Shown one piece after another: positions 7,294 through 14,484 of a stretch of 35,238 nt of DNA; the first letter of the stretch is position 1, and each line of letters starts with the position of its first letter. The stretch is from Rickettsiales bacterium (GTDB lineage Bacteria; Pseudomonadota; Alphaproteobacteria; Rickettsiales; Rickettsiaceae), in the NCBI GenBank assembly GCA_002402195.1, contig NVVL01000054.1, forward strand, positions 1 to 35,238, given 5' to 3'. The translations under genes and the position numbers were made by a program. Below the pieces are notes generated by a model that was not told where the DNA came from, searched no databases, and saw only the letters and a list, made by a program, of their open reading frames with translations.

Positions 7294-8052
7294 ATGTCCA
7301 GCGCTGGAGAATATAGGCTGCTTAATGCGCAGCTACCTGAGCACACTAATCCAAATGAAGCAGACGTAGAATTGATACAGCCGGGCGATTTTGTTGCTGA
7401 TCACAATACAAATACCGTAGATGAAGCCCTCTGGGGGCAAGCATTGGCAGAAGCTGCGCGTGGATACCCAGCCAAGTGGAAAAATCTCACTAGAGAATCA
7501 GATGGCATAATACCACTACACATGCTGAATGGGCGTAATTTGCCAGGTATCGCCTTAGAAACAAATGATTCATCAATGCTTGCACAGTTTATGCAGAGCC
7601 TATGGTTACACGAAGACACTCCAGGTATTATGTCTTTTTCCAGCTTTTTAGAAAAGTTATTGGGAGTTTTAAGCAAAAAAAGCCACATAAACTTGAGTAT
7701 AGAAGCGGTAAAAATGGCAGATGAGTATAGGCCATATTGCAATTTGCCAGAAAATGTACTAAGCGAACTTAGTAACCTAGAATTAAACCTTACTGACCTA
7801 AATATTTCAAAGAAAAACTATGAATATACATTGCAGGAAGCAATAGGGGTATATAAATTATCTTATGCTACAGATGAATTTTTAGCTACATTGACTGAAA
7901 GCTTAAGAAACTTTCCAGCGGAATTAGTACAGCTTACTGTCACTTTTACTCATATACATGCGCATGCTGACCAAGCTCTGCTCGGTGCAGCAGAAAGCAG
8001 CCTCGACGCTCTAGCAAGCGATTTCATATGCTTCCCTTGTGCTATCTTGTGA
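7294..8052 (+). CDS. Paralogous unknown protein with C-terminal CaaX box (CAIL), candidate effector
   Basis: A 252-residue soluble-looking protein, paralogous to the gene 58 bp upstream and probably cotranscribed with it. Shared features are LW-x-QAL-x-EAA (residues 46-54), a block around IMSFSSFLEKLL, SKKSHINLSIEAVKMADEY, a Y-x-Y-x-L-x-x-A segment, QALLG-x-A, and the C-terminus. The last four residues are Cys249-Ala-Ile-Leu; terminal Leu favours geranylgeranylation in eukaryotes. A second cysteine (C246 in ICFPCAIL) could be a palmitoylation site, as in Ras-like tails (inference). I use ATG 7294 rather than the first in-frame codon at 7246 because the paralog also begins M-S-S; no strong ribosome-binding site is visible, so it may depend on coupling. 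A palindromic element follows the stop. Confidence 0.78.
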   Translation: MSSAGEYRLLNAQLPEHTNPNEADVELIQPGDFVADHNTNTVDEALWGQALAEAARGYPAKWKNLTRESDGIIPLHMLNGRNLPGIALETNDSSMLAQFMQSLWLHEDTPGIMSFSSFLEKLLGVLSKKSHINLSIEAVKMADEYRPYCNLPENVLSELSNLELNLTDLNISKKNYEYTLQEAIGVYKLSYATDEFLATLTESLRNFPAELVQLTVTFTHIHAHADQALLGAAESSLDALASDFICFPCAIL

Positions 8053-8058
8053 TCCGGA

Positions 8059-8115
8059 GAAGCTATGTGCGCAGGCCTAAAATACAGGCTGTTTTAGACC
8101 TGCCTGCGTAGCTTC
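8059..8115. repeat. Palindromic dispersed element, copy 3 (best preserved)
   Basis: Two arms of about 26 bp, GAAGCTATGTGCGCAGGCCT and its near-complement ending in TGCCTGCGTAGCTTC, around a short CAGGC centre. The arms differ at only a few positions. It lies between the convergent ends of the second CaaX gene and the mazF-like gene and could terminate both. Confidence 0.85.
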
Positions 8116-8126
8116 TTAGATTATAA

Positions 8127-8468
8127 CTAATCCTCTATTAGTAAACGTAATTTAGATATTGCTTGATCCAGAAAATCTTTGTTTAATTTGGTGATTTTAG
8201 TGGCTCTGCGCTCTTTCCAGTCAAGGCTGCGTATTTGGTCGCATAATATGGCTCCAGAGATTGCTGCAAAATTAAGCTCAACCTCAAATGGATAACCCTT
8301 AACTTGACTAGTAATTGGCATAAAAAGAGCTAAATTAGTTTTAGAATTATATTTCCGAGATGATATGACTAAAGCTGGTCTGGTTTTAGTAATTTCACGC
8401 CCTTTTTGTGGTTCAAAATTAAGCCAGACTATATCACCACGATCTGGAACATATTTTACTTTTACCAT
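8127..8468 (-). CDS. MazF/PemK-family toxin (endoribonuclease)
   Basis: A 113-residue type II toxin of the MazF/PemK/CcdB-like barrel. MazF proteins cleave mRNA at short sequences. The family signatures are visible: PDRGDIVWLNFEPQKGREI (residues 8-26), then TRPALVIS (the conserved R-P-x-L-V-I-S strand) and MPITSQVKGYPFEV, then CDQIRSLDW (the D-Q-x-R-S/T-x-D segment with the catalytic-region Asp-Gln-Arg). Length is standard. It overlaps the upstream antitoxin gene by 7 bp, so the antitoxin is translated first. The catalytic pattern looks intact, so the toxin is probably active. Confidence 0.93.
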   Translation of the reverse strand: MVKVKYVPDRGDIVWLNFEPQKGREITKTRPALVISSRKYNSKTNLALFMPITSQVKGYPFEVELNFAAISGAILCDQIRSLDWKERRATKITKLNKDFLDQAISKLRLLIED

Positions 8469-8698
8469 GATTCATTACCAACTCTTTTATCGTCATCAAA
8501 AATTTCATGATGACGATTATCGTCATTAATTTTATCTAGCAACATGTCCAGTTCAGAAGAAGATTTAACGATGATTAAATGATCCCTTGCTACGTCTATT
8601 TCAACTTGTGAGCCGGAATGTAAATTTAATTTTTGAGATAAAAGCTTTGGAATTCTAATTCCTAGACTATTGCCCCATTTTTGTATTTGAGCCTGCAT
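8462..8698 (-). CDS. MazE/AbrB-type antitoxin
   Basis: A 78-residue antitoxin. The N-terminal SpoVT/AbrB swapped-hairpin domain is clear: QIQKWGNSLGIRIPKLL followed by SGSQVEIDVARDHLIIV. The C-terminal acidic tail (residues 50-78, DDNRHHEIFDDDKRV) is the usual toxin-neutralising flexible part. GAGG precedes its ATG. It is the first gene of the pair and its N-domain would bind the inverted repeat just upstream to repress the operon (inference from family). Confidence 0.93.
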   Translation of the reverse strand: MQAQIQKWGNSLGIRIPKLLSQKLNLHSGSQVEIDVARDHLIIVKSSSELDMLLDKINDDNRHHEIFDDDKRVGNESW

Positions 8699-8716
8699 AT
8701 CGACACCTCTACTTTG

Positions 8717-8740
8717 ATTGTATAAACAAGTATATACAAT
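8717..8740 (-). promoter_or_regulatory. Operator of the mazEF-like pair
   Basis: Perfect inverted repeat ATTGTATA (8717-8724) and TATACAAT (8733-8740) with an 8-bp spacer, 19 bp upstream of the antitoxin start. The minus-strand TATACAA/TTGTATA sequences overlap the probable promoter, so occupancy by the antitoxin would block it. Confidence 0.75.
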
Positions 8741-8801
8741 TAAAGCTACTTTTTCAAGATAATTTGGAATATTTTAACCCTACCAGCAAAGCTTCTGCCC
8801 C

Positions 8802-11561
8802 TCACCCCGCGCCTCTTCTGGCTAGATGGGTGTAGTTATCATATTTCATCAGATTTTGCTCCAGGGGGAAGCTTTTGCTTGTGACATAATGCTCAAGAAG
8901 AGAAATCAGCCCTTGCTTGTGGTTATGGATGTCTGCTTTAGATAGCTCAATTTCTGTGGTTTTAATATATGGAAGGCTGCTATTAATTTTCACGTAGATT
9001 AGTTTGGATATCTCTTTATGCCCAATATTAAACCCTCCACCGGACAGAATAATAGCCTCGGTCAATAATTGGGGAGACAGGCCAGAGAGAACATCTTTTT
9101 TGGTAGGAACGGCTCCTGTTTTATAGTCCAAGATCACAGCATTCCCTTCCTTGTCGATTTCGATGCGGTCTGCAATGGCGATGAGCCTCACAGGGGTTCC
9201 TTTGATATCCAGGGTGATCTGCCCTTTGAGCTCGGTATAGATAGTTGTGATATTCTGGCGCCGCTTCTCGTCCCATTCCACAAATTCGCAGGCAATAGCA
9301 GACAGCTTTACTCCCCATGATCTTTTGCTATGCTCTGGGATGGGGGCGGAGCTTAATATGGTTTGGCCGATTTCTTTAAAAGCAAAAGGCTTATCCATTT
9401 CGCTTGCATTGTAGTTTTTAGTATATTCTTCTGCCACTTCATGGAAGAAATTGCCAAATTGCGCCAGGTTTGGTTTTTCTTCGATCTCCTCTTCCATGCG
9501 CAAATTTAGAATTTTCTTAGCATAGAAATTATAAGGGCTGCGCAAAAGAGTTTCTATGTCCGTTGCAGAGATTTGTTTGGGGAATATCTTGCTTGTCGCA
9601 TATAGTGAGTTCTCCTGTTGAGCAGCCGTAGACTCTAAAGCCGTAGACTCAAGAGCCGCAGACTCAAGAGCCGCAGACTCAAGAGTCTGCATCTGTGCCT
9701 GCGGGGCTTGCATCATGGTTTTACAATTCAGTTTATCTCCCAAAATATGCTTTAACTGCAGAATAAATGGCGAAGGTAGCATCTGCATAGATCCATGTTT
9801 GCAAGCTCTAGTCAGTAGCACGCATTTATTCTGCAAATTCAGGTAAAAATCATATAGCGCATTGCCAAATTCTGCTGGTTTGCTGTCTAGTTTTAGCTCT
9901 TTTTGCATATGCGCGCTCAGCCATGGGCTGCTATGGATTGGCGCAGGATGCGTGCCTTCATTTAAATCAGCCATGATGATTAAATCATAATTAGCAAGGG
10001 CTGCATCATGCGACTTGCATATCGTAATATTTTGGTCGGATGTTGTTTCAGCTAAGCGACCTCCGCTGATGATTTGCTTTAGTAATTCTGGGAAATCGTC
10101 GATTTTTTTAAGCGCAAGGCTCCAGTTAATATGTACTATTTCGCTAAGCGAGGCGGCGATATCGGGATTTTGCTTCCAAAGATCTGGGAGCAGCAACTCT
10201 ACAGATTTAATGACTAGCCGCAAGATAGAGGCGAACTTGTTTGACTTCACCTCAGCAGATAAAGACTCGTGAAGTTTGACAATATATTCTTGTAAATGCT
10301 CCTCCCCATGCTGCTTTATTGTTGTTGATATGGACTCTAAACTAGAGCATAGCCTGTCATATTTTCGTATTAGATTTTTCACCTCCTGCGCATTAGTATT
10401 ATTGACCAAAGGGTGTGATAATATGGCAAAGAAGGTTTTTAAGCTAAACTCGCAGCATAAATGCTCTGCAATCAGCAAGATCAATGACATTGCGTTATGT
10501 TTGCCAATATCTGTACCGAGCAAATCATGATAGCGGAGCTGATATTTTGCCAGGAAAGTACAATATTGCTCTTTAGATTGCAGATTAGAGACGATGATTG
10601 CAATCCTACTATCCGGATTTTGCTCCAGAGCATCCATGCATTGAGTGGCGATGTAGTTTGCTTCATGGAAGATATTGTCAAATTCCAGATAATCTATCCG
10701 TTGTTTTAAGAGCCCGCACGCAGAATCAGTCAGCAATTTATTTAATATTGTCGGCTCCCCCGTGCCAAGAGCAGGGATGGGAGCTTTCTCTTTGTTGATC
10801 AGGTGTAGTAATTTGTCTATCTTATACAGAGCATCTTCCGGAGAAAATTTTCGATTCGGTGCGCTATCAGAAGACTCACCAGATGGAGGGAGTATTACGT
10901 AACAATTTGGCAATTTCGATGCATCTTGAATGAACTCATCAGTCATCTGGTTAACGCCGGCAATTCCGGCTATCAGCATATTATCCAAAGGTGCTTTTTC
11001 GAGCTGTTCTAGCTTCGCACGAAATGTCAGCTTTTGGTAAGAGGCACGCGTGACTTTATGCAATGATTTCATATGAACATACCAATTATCCGAGGCATAG
11101 CTTAAAAAATCATATATTGAGTGCCAATGTTCTGGCTGATCGAGAATTGGTATGTTTTTGAGCTCTGCAAGAGTAATATTATTCACCTCAAACTCAAAGA
11201 ATAAATTAGCAAGCGATGGCGCAAGCAGCAGGCTTTGTGCGGGATCATAGCCAAGCTTCTTATATGAGTGAATAACTTCAGATAATGTGATTTTCTCCTC
11301 AAGTTTACTAATTGCTCCTATCTTCTCAGATGGAATCTTGAAAATCTCCTCACTCTCGGCAACAAGCCCTGCAAGGGGGGTGATGGTTGGGAGCATCGTG
11401 CTGCCGAGCTTGGTAATAAGCAGTTTTTGCAGATGATTACACAGCAACCCGCTTGGCAGGATTATATTTAATTTCGAAAAATTCCCGGCAAAATTGGCGA
11501 TCACGAAACGCGCCACCTCCTCTAGGAAATTCTCTTTAGAACTTGATTGGTAAAGCTTCAT
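8802..11561 (-). CDS. addB: Double-strand break repair protein AddB
   Basis: A 919-residue subunit of the AddAB helicase-nuclease that processes double-strand ends for RecA. The N-terminal part is a diverged UvrD-like helicase fold without clear Walker A, as usual for AddB of alphaproteobacteria. The C-terminal PD-(D/E)XK nuclease domain is recognisable: LRSPYNFYAKKILNLR, QFGNFFHEVAEEY, then IADRIEIDKEGNAVILDYKTG, where D-x-x-x-x-x and the D-Y-K are the nuclease core (split here as IADRIEI and VILDYKTG). Start ATG 11561 overlaps the upstream stop as ATGA; the in-frame extension to 11642 is not used. A four-unit pentapeptide insertion (9625-9684) sits just before the nuclease domain. No addA is in this window; recA is at 19774. 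Confidence 0.88.
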   Translation of the reverse strand: MKLYQSSSKENFLEEVARFVIANFAGNFSKLNIILPSGLLCNHLQKLLITKLGSTMLPTITPLAGLVAESEEIFKIPSEKIGAISKLEEKITLSEVIHSYKKLGYDPAQSLLLAPSLANLFFEFEVNNITLAELKNIPILDQPEHWHSIYDFLSYASDNWYVHMKSLHKVTRASYQKLTFRAKLEQLEKAPLDNMLIAGIAGVNQMTDEFIQDASKLPNCYVILPPSGESSDSAPNRKFSPEDALYKIDKLLHLINKEKAPIPALGTGEPTILNKLLTDSACGLLKQRIDYLEFDNIFHEANYIATQCMDALEQNPDSRIAIIVSNLQSKEQYCTFLAKYQLRYHDLLGTDIGKHNAMSLILLIAEHLCCEFSLKTFFAILSHPLVNNTNAQEVKNLIRKYDRLCSSLESISTTIKQHGEEHLQEYIVKLHESLSAEVKSNKFASILRLVIKSVELLLPDLWKQNPDIAASLSEIVHINWSLALKKIDDFPELLKQIISGGRLAETTSDQNITICKSHDAALANYDLIIMADLNEGTHPAPIHSSPWLSAHMQKELKLDSKPAEFGNALYDFYLNLQNKCVLLTRACKHGSMQMLPSPFILQLKHILGDKLNCKTMMQAPQAQMQTLESAALESAALESTALESTAAQQENSLYATSKIFPKQISATDIETLLRSPYNFYAKKILNLRMEEEIEEKPNLAQFGNFFHEVAEEYTKNYNASEMDKPFAFKEIGQTILSSAPIPEHSKRSWGVKLSAIACEFVEWDEKRRQNITTIYTELKGQITLDIKGTPVRLIAIADRIEIDKEGNAVILDYKTGAVPTKKDVLSGLSPQLLTEAIILSGGGFNIGHKEISKLIYVKINSSLPYIKTTEIELSKADIHNHKQGLISLLEHYVTSKSFPLEQNLMKYDNYTHLARRGAG
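9625..9684 (-). repeat. In-frame 15-bp tandem repeat within addB
   Basis: Four units at 9625-9639, 9640-9654, 9655-9669 and 9670-9684 (plus-strand consensus GCCGCAGACTCAAGA) encode repeats of L-E-S-A/T-A. They form an Ala/Glu/Ser linker between the helicase-like region and the nuclease domain. Because 15 is a multiple of three, copy number can vary without shifting the frame. Confidence 0.93.
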
Positions 11562-11980
11562 TGCGCCAACATAAAAAATGAGTAATATACCAGCTTTGCG
11601 AGAGAACCTGTAAATATAGCAAATCCTGGCCGCACTCCGCAAAATCCAGCAAATAACATAACAAATTTACCAAAAAATGGTACGGCACTAAGCATCATAA
11701 TGATAATCAGATAGCGACTTTTTCTTAAATTTGTGATTCTCGATAAATCAGCTTCCTTGGAGTTAAAGGGAATTACGATTTTATAACAAATAATCCCCAG
11801 CAGATAATTCACACAGGATACAATAAAAAATGCAGCGCTCGCTATGAGTATCACATGATACGGATTATATGTCCCGAATATCTTCATCGAGGCAGTAACC
11901 ATCTCAGACGAGGCATTAAACGCAAAATTGCTGACGAGTGTATCGGTAAAAAGTAGGGCGTATATCTCGGGCAAGTCCAT
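11558..11980 (-). CDS. Small DedA/YqaA-like membrane protein
   Basis: A 140-residue polytopic membrane protein with about four hydrophobic segments (near residues 7-30, 42-70, 88-110, 115-138). The arrangement, with a GTYNPYHVILIASAAFFIVS loop region, a basic K-S-R turn and an F-F-G-K-F-x-x-x-F-A-G-F-x-G-V core, resembles the DedA/SNARE-associated or YqaA group, which act in membrane lipid transport. The match is by pattern only. It overlaps addB by 4 bp (ATGA), so the two genes are coupled; the reason for that pairing is not clear. Confidence 0.55.
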   Translation of the reverse strand: MDLPEIYALLFTDTLVSNFAFNASSEMVTASMKIFGTYNPYHVILIASAAFFIVSCVNYLLGIICYKIVIPFNSKEADLSRITNLRKSRYLIIIMMLSAVPFFGKFVMLFAGFCGVRPGFAIFTGSLAKLVYYSFFMLAQ

Positions 11981-12036
11981 AAAACATATTCTATATTTAG
12001 TAGTTATGATCGTACTATTATAACAGCATTAAAACA

Positions 12037-13359
12037 TTAGTCCAGATGCGATATTACCACCGATGTTTTATGCGAGGACCCATCCTTTTTAATCTTATCA
12101 ACAATGTGATATTTCACGACTATCTTATCGCCCAAGATTTTCTTAAAAAATGCGTTGATTTTAGTTTTATCACTCTTTGGCAGATCCCCTTTCAGCCCTT
12201 CATGTATTTCAAGATTCAGGTCTATAGTCGTTTGCGCGCTTTGCACGATCTGAAAGCGAGAAATGCTCTTGATTTCTTGCAAATATGAGGTAAGACTATA
12301 CGGAGATAAATGAGCACCACCACAGCTGGTTAGCAGGATAGATTTTCTGCCATGCAACTCTGAAAGGGCTGGAAACCCCGATCTTTTCGGCTCTATAAGC
12401 TTTCCCAGATCGCCCAAGCCGCTATAGCGAATCACCGGCGAGGTGAAGCCAATCAGATCAGTGACTAGCACAGTTCCGAGCGTGTGGAGATGTTTGCCTT
12501 TTAAAAATTTATCATTTTCTATTTCAACGATATTTTTCCAACTTACTAGATCAAAATAATCATTATCGCCATATTGATAGCCAATAACCCCCACTTCCGT
12601 TGCGCCGTAGCCACCGATGATAGTTGCATTAAATATTGACTTTATATCCCTTCTTAAGTTTTTAAAGATCACTTCTGATGTTAAAACTACATATCTAAGC
12701 TCGTCTACTTCTATATTATTTTGCTCAATATAGTGGCATAATAATGACATCGTCGAGGGGTAGGAATATATAGTATCTGGCTGATATTCTTTAAGAATCT
12801 CAATGATCTTGGCAGGTTTTGTTTTATACGAGATAGTTTTGATTCTTTTAGAAATAAATGGAATTAGACCAAGCATCCTTTCAACGGAGGACTCTATTGA
12901 CCTATTGCCAAAATCTAGCATGATTAGAGCTTTATGAATATTAGTGTTATATCTTTTATTGATATAATGCGCACTGCTAAGCAAAACATCATAATCCCAT
13001 TTGCTCTCACTGCTAGCGACCACTAACTTTTGACCAGTGGAACCTGACGAGCCAATTAAACGCAGATTCTCATGCTCGTTTTTGTTGTTTTTTGCAATTA
13101 TAGACTTTACATGCAAATGTCTTAGATCTTCTTTGGTTGTGATGGGAATTTTGGAGAGATCATCAAGAGACCTGAATTGATCCGGATGAAACCCCGCCTT
13201 ATCCCATTTTTCCTGATAGAGCGGAATGTTTTTATAAGCATGCGCTAATATTTTCTTCAGCCTTTTATACTGAAATATTTTAGTCTCCCTTTTATTCATA
13301 CGGTCGAACTTCAATATTCGGTGAATCGTGCGTATTAATATAATCAAGCTCTTTAGCAT
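12037..13359 (-). CDS. CapK/PaaK-type adenylate-forming enzyme
   Basis: A 440-residue member of the phenylacetate-CoA ligase-like (CapK/coenzyme F390 synthetase) branch of the ANL superfamily, which activate acids with ATP. Motifs: phosphate loop SSGSTGQ (residues 104-110), GGYGATEVG (A5-like, about 250), YSGLGDLG (A7-like Y-x-G-x-G-D, about 315) and a C-terminal KKDGSSHKT resembling the catalytic Lys loop. The N-terminal HAYKNIPLYQEKWDKAG is the family opening. Substrate unknown; relatives sit in capsule or cell-surface clusters, but no such genes are nearby. GGGGAGGG precedes the ATG. It appears to be monocistronic. Confidence 0.8.
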   Translation of the reverse strand: MLKSLIILIRTIHRILKFDRMNKRETKIFQYKRLKKILAHAYKNIPLYQEKWDKAGFHPDQFRSLDDLSKIPITTKEDLRHLHVKSIIAKNNKNEHENLRLIGSSGSTGQKLVVASSESKWDYDVLLSSAHYINKRYNTNIHKALIMLDFGNRSIESSVERMLGLIPFISKRIKTISYKTKPAKIIEILKEYQPDTIYSYPSTMSLLCHYIEQNNIEVDELRYVVLTSEVIFKNLRRDIKSIFNATIIGGYGATEVGVIGYQYGDNDYFDLVSWKNIVEIENDKFLKGKHLHTLGTVLVTDLIGFTSPVIRYSGLGDLGKLIEPKRSGFPALSELHGRKSILLTSCGGAHLSPYSLTSYLQEIKSISRFQIVQSAQTTIDLNLEIHEGLKGDLPKSDKTKINAFFKKILGDKIVVKYHIVDKIKKDGSSHKTSVVISHLD

Positions 13360-13506
13360 AATGAAGCCCTCCCCTTTTATAGATAGCGCAATAAATTACT
13401 ATTCTTCTTATAATATACTAAACTCATTCTATGCAGGGGAATAACAAAATGTTAAGTTTCAATGGTGATAAATAAAAAACAGGATAGTTTTTGCAACTAA
13501 TGCGCG

Positions 13507-14379
13507 CTAGTTTTTAAGTTCCTTTATTTCTTCAATAGATAATTTAGAGATTTTCGATATAAGGCTAATATCTAAGCCCTGTGCAAGCATGGTTTTCGCT
13601 ATTTCTATTTTTTCAAGTTTTCTGCCTTCATCTCGGCCTTTTTCCAGAGCGGCTGTCAGCGTATCTTCTTTATTGACGGACTCCTTCAGATATTTGTAAT
13701 ATTGATTACGCTCTTCATCATCCATTTTTAGTACGCTGAGGCGCTCAGCCACTTTTGCCATATACGGAGATTTGAAATCTTTCTTCACTTCAGCATTTTT
13801 CATCACATATAACCATTCATCGATCTCTTGATTTATTTGATCATCAAATCTTGGTATTGAGATGAAAAAATACTCCGGGAATACATTATGATTCTCAAAA
13901 GTCACCATGCCCTGATTCATAATACGTAAGTCAATCGGATGTGCTGTGTCTACTTCATGAATAACGGTTTTGCCATGATAAATCGGTTTTTGCATTTCCT
14001 CGTTCTCGAAATATAGCAAGCTTATATGAAATATTTTCTTGATCTTGGTGTAATCTTGACTGACAGATAAATTATCTGCAATCAGTCTTGACGAGTTGAA
14101 GCATGCTTTATGCATGAAGTTTGGAGTGAATGCGCGTTCGATCTCTACAATATACTTATTTCCGTCAGTATCCTCAACAACCAAATCAGCAATGCTTCTC
14201 TTGAAATCTGCTTTTTCTTTGTTGCTTTCGCTCTCAAGCAGGGCTGTGATCTTCACGGGCTTGTAATTCTCTGCTGCAAAAAGTGCAGAGATAAAACCCT
14301 CTATTATCTCGTAACCCTCTTTGTTTTTGAGGAGGAATTTAATGGCGTAGTCAAAGCTAATTAGCGGCTTGTTGAACAT
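13507..14379 (-). CDS. Rpn/PD-(D/E)XK transposase-family nuclease
   Basis: A 290-residue member of the Rpn (recombination-promoting nuclease) / PDDEXK transposase family (formerly TIGR01784), abundant in Rickettsiales. It starts MFNKPLISFDYAIKFLLK, with the nuclease core DLVVEDTDGNKYIVEIE at about 68-84 (usual family form D...E-x-Q; here the last position is Glu). The C-terminal half ends with the helix-hairpin GLDISLISKISKLSIEEIKE, a typical tail. E. coli Rpn proteins are DNA endonucleases that increase recombination. I use ATG 14379; a TTG nine bases upstream is in frame. No terminal repeats are visible next to it. Confidence 0.88.
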   Translation of the reverse strand: MFNKPLISFDYAIKFLLKNKEGYEIIEGFISALFAAENYKPVKITALLESESNKEKADFKRSIADLVVEDTDGNKYIVEIERAFTPNFMHKACFNSSRLIADNLSVSQDYTKIKKIFHISLLYFENEEMQKPIYHGKTVIHEVDTAHPIDLRIMNQGMVTFENHNVFPEYFFISIPRFDDQINQEIDEWLYVMKNAEVKKDFKSPYMAKVAERLSVLKMDDEERNQYYKYLKESVNKEDTLTAALEKGRDEGRKLEKIEIAKTMLAQGLDISLISKISKLSIEEIKELKN

Positions 14380-14484
14380 TTTAATCAATCTCGTTTTCTT
14401 GAATTATATCGTGTAGCCCGCACTGCACACCGTATGATGATACCATTAATAGCAAAGTCGTGCAACCGGATAATCGAGAAAATA

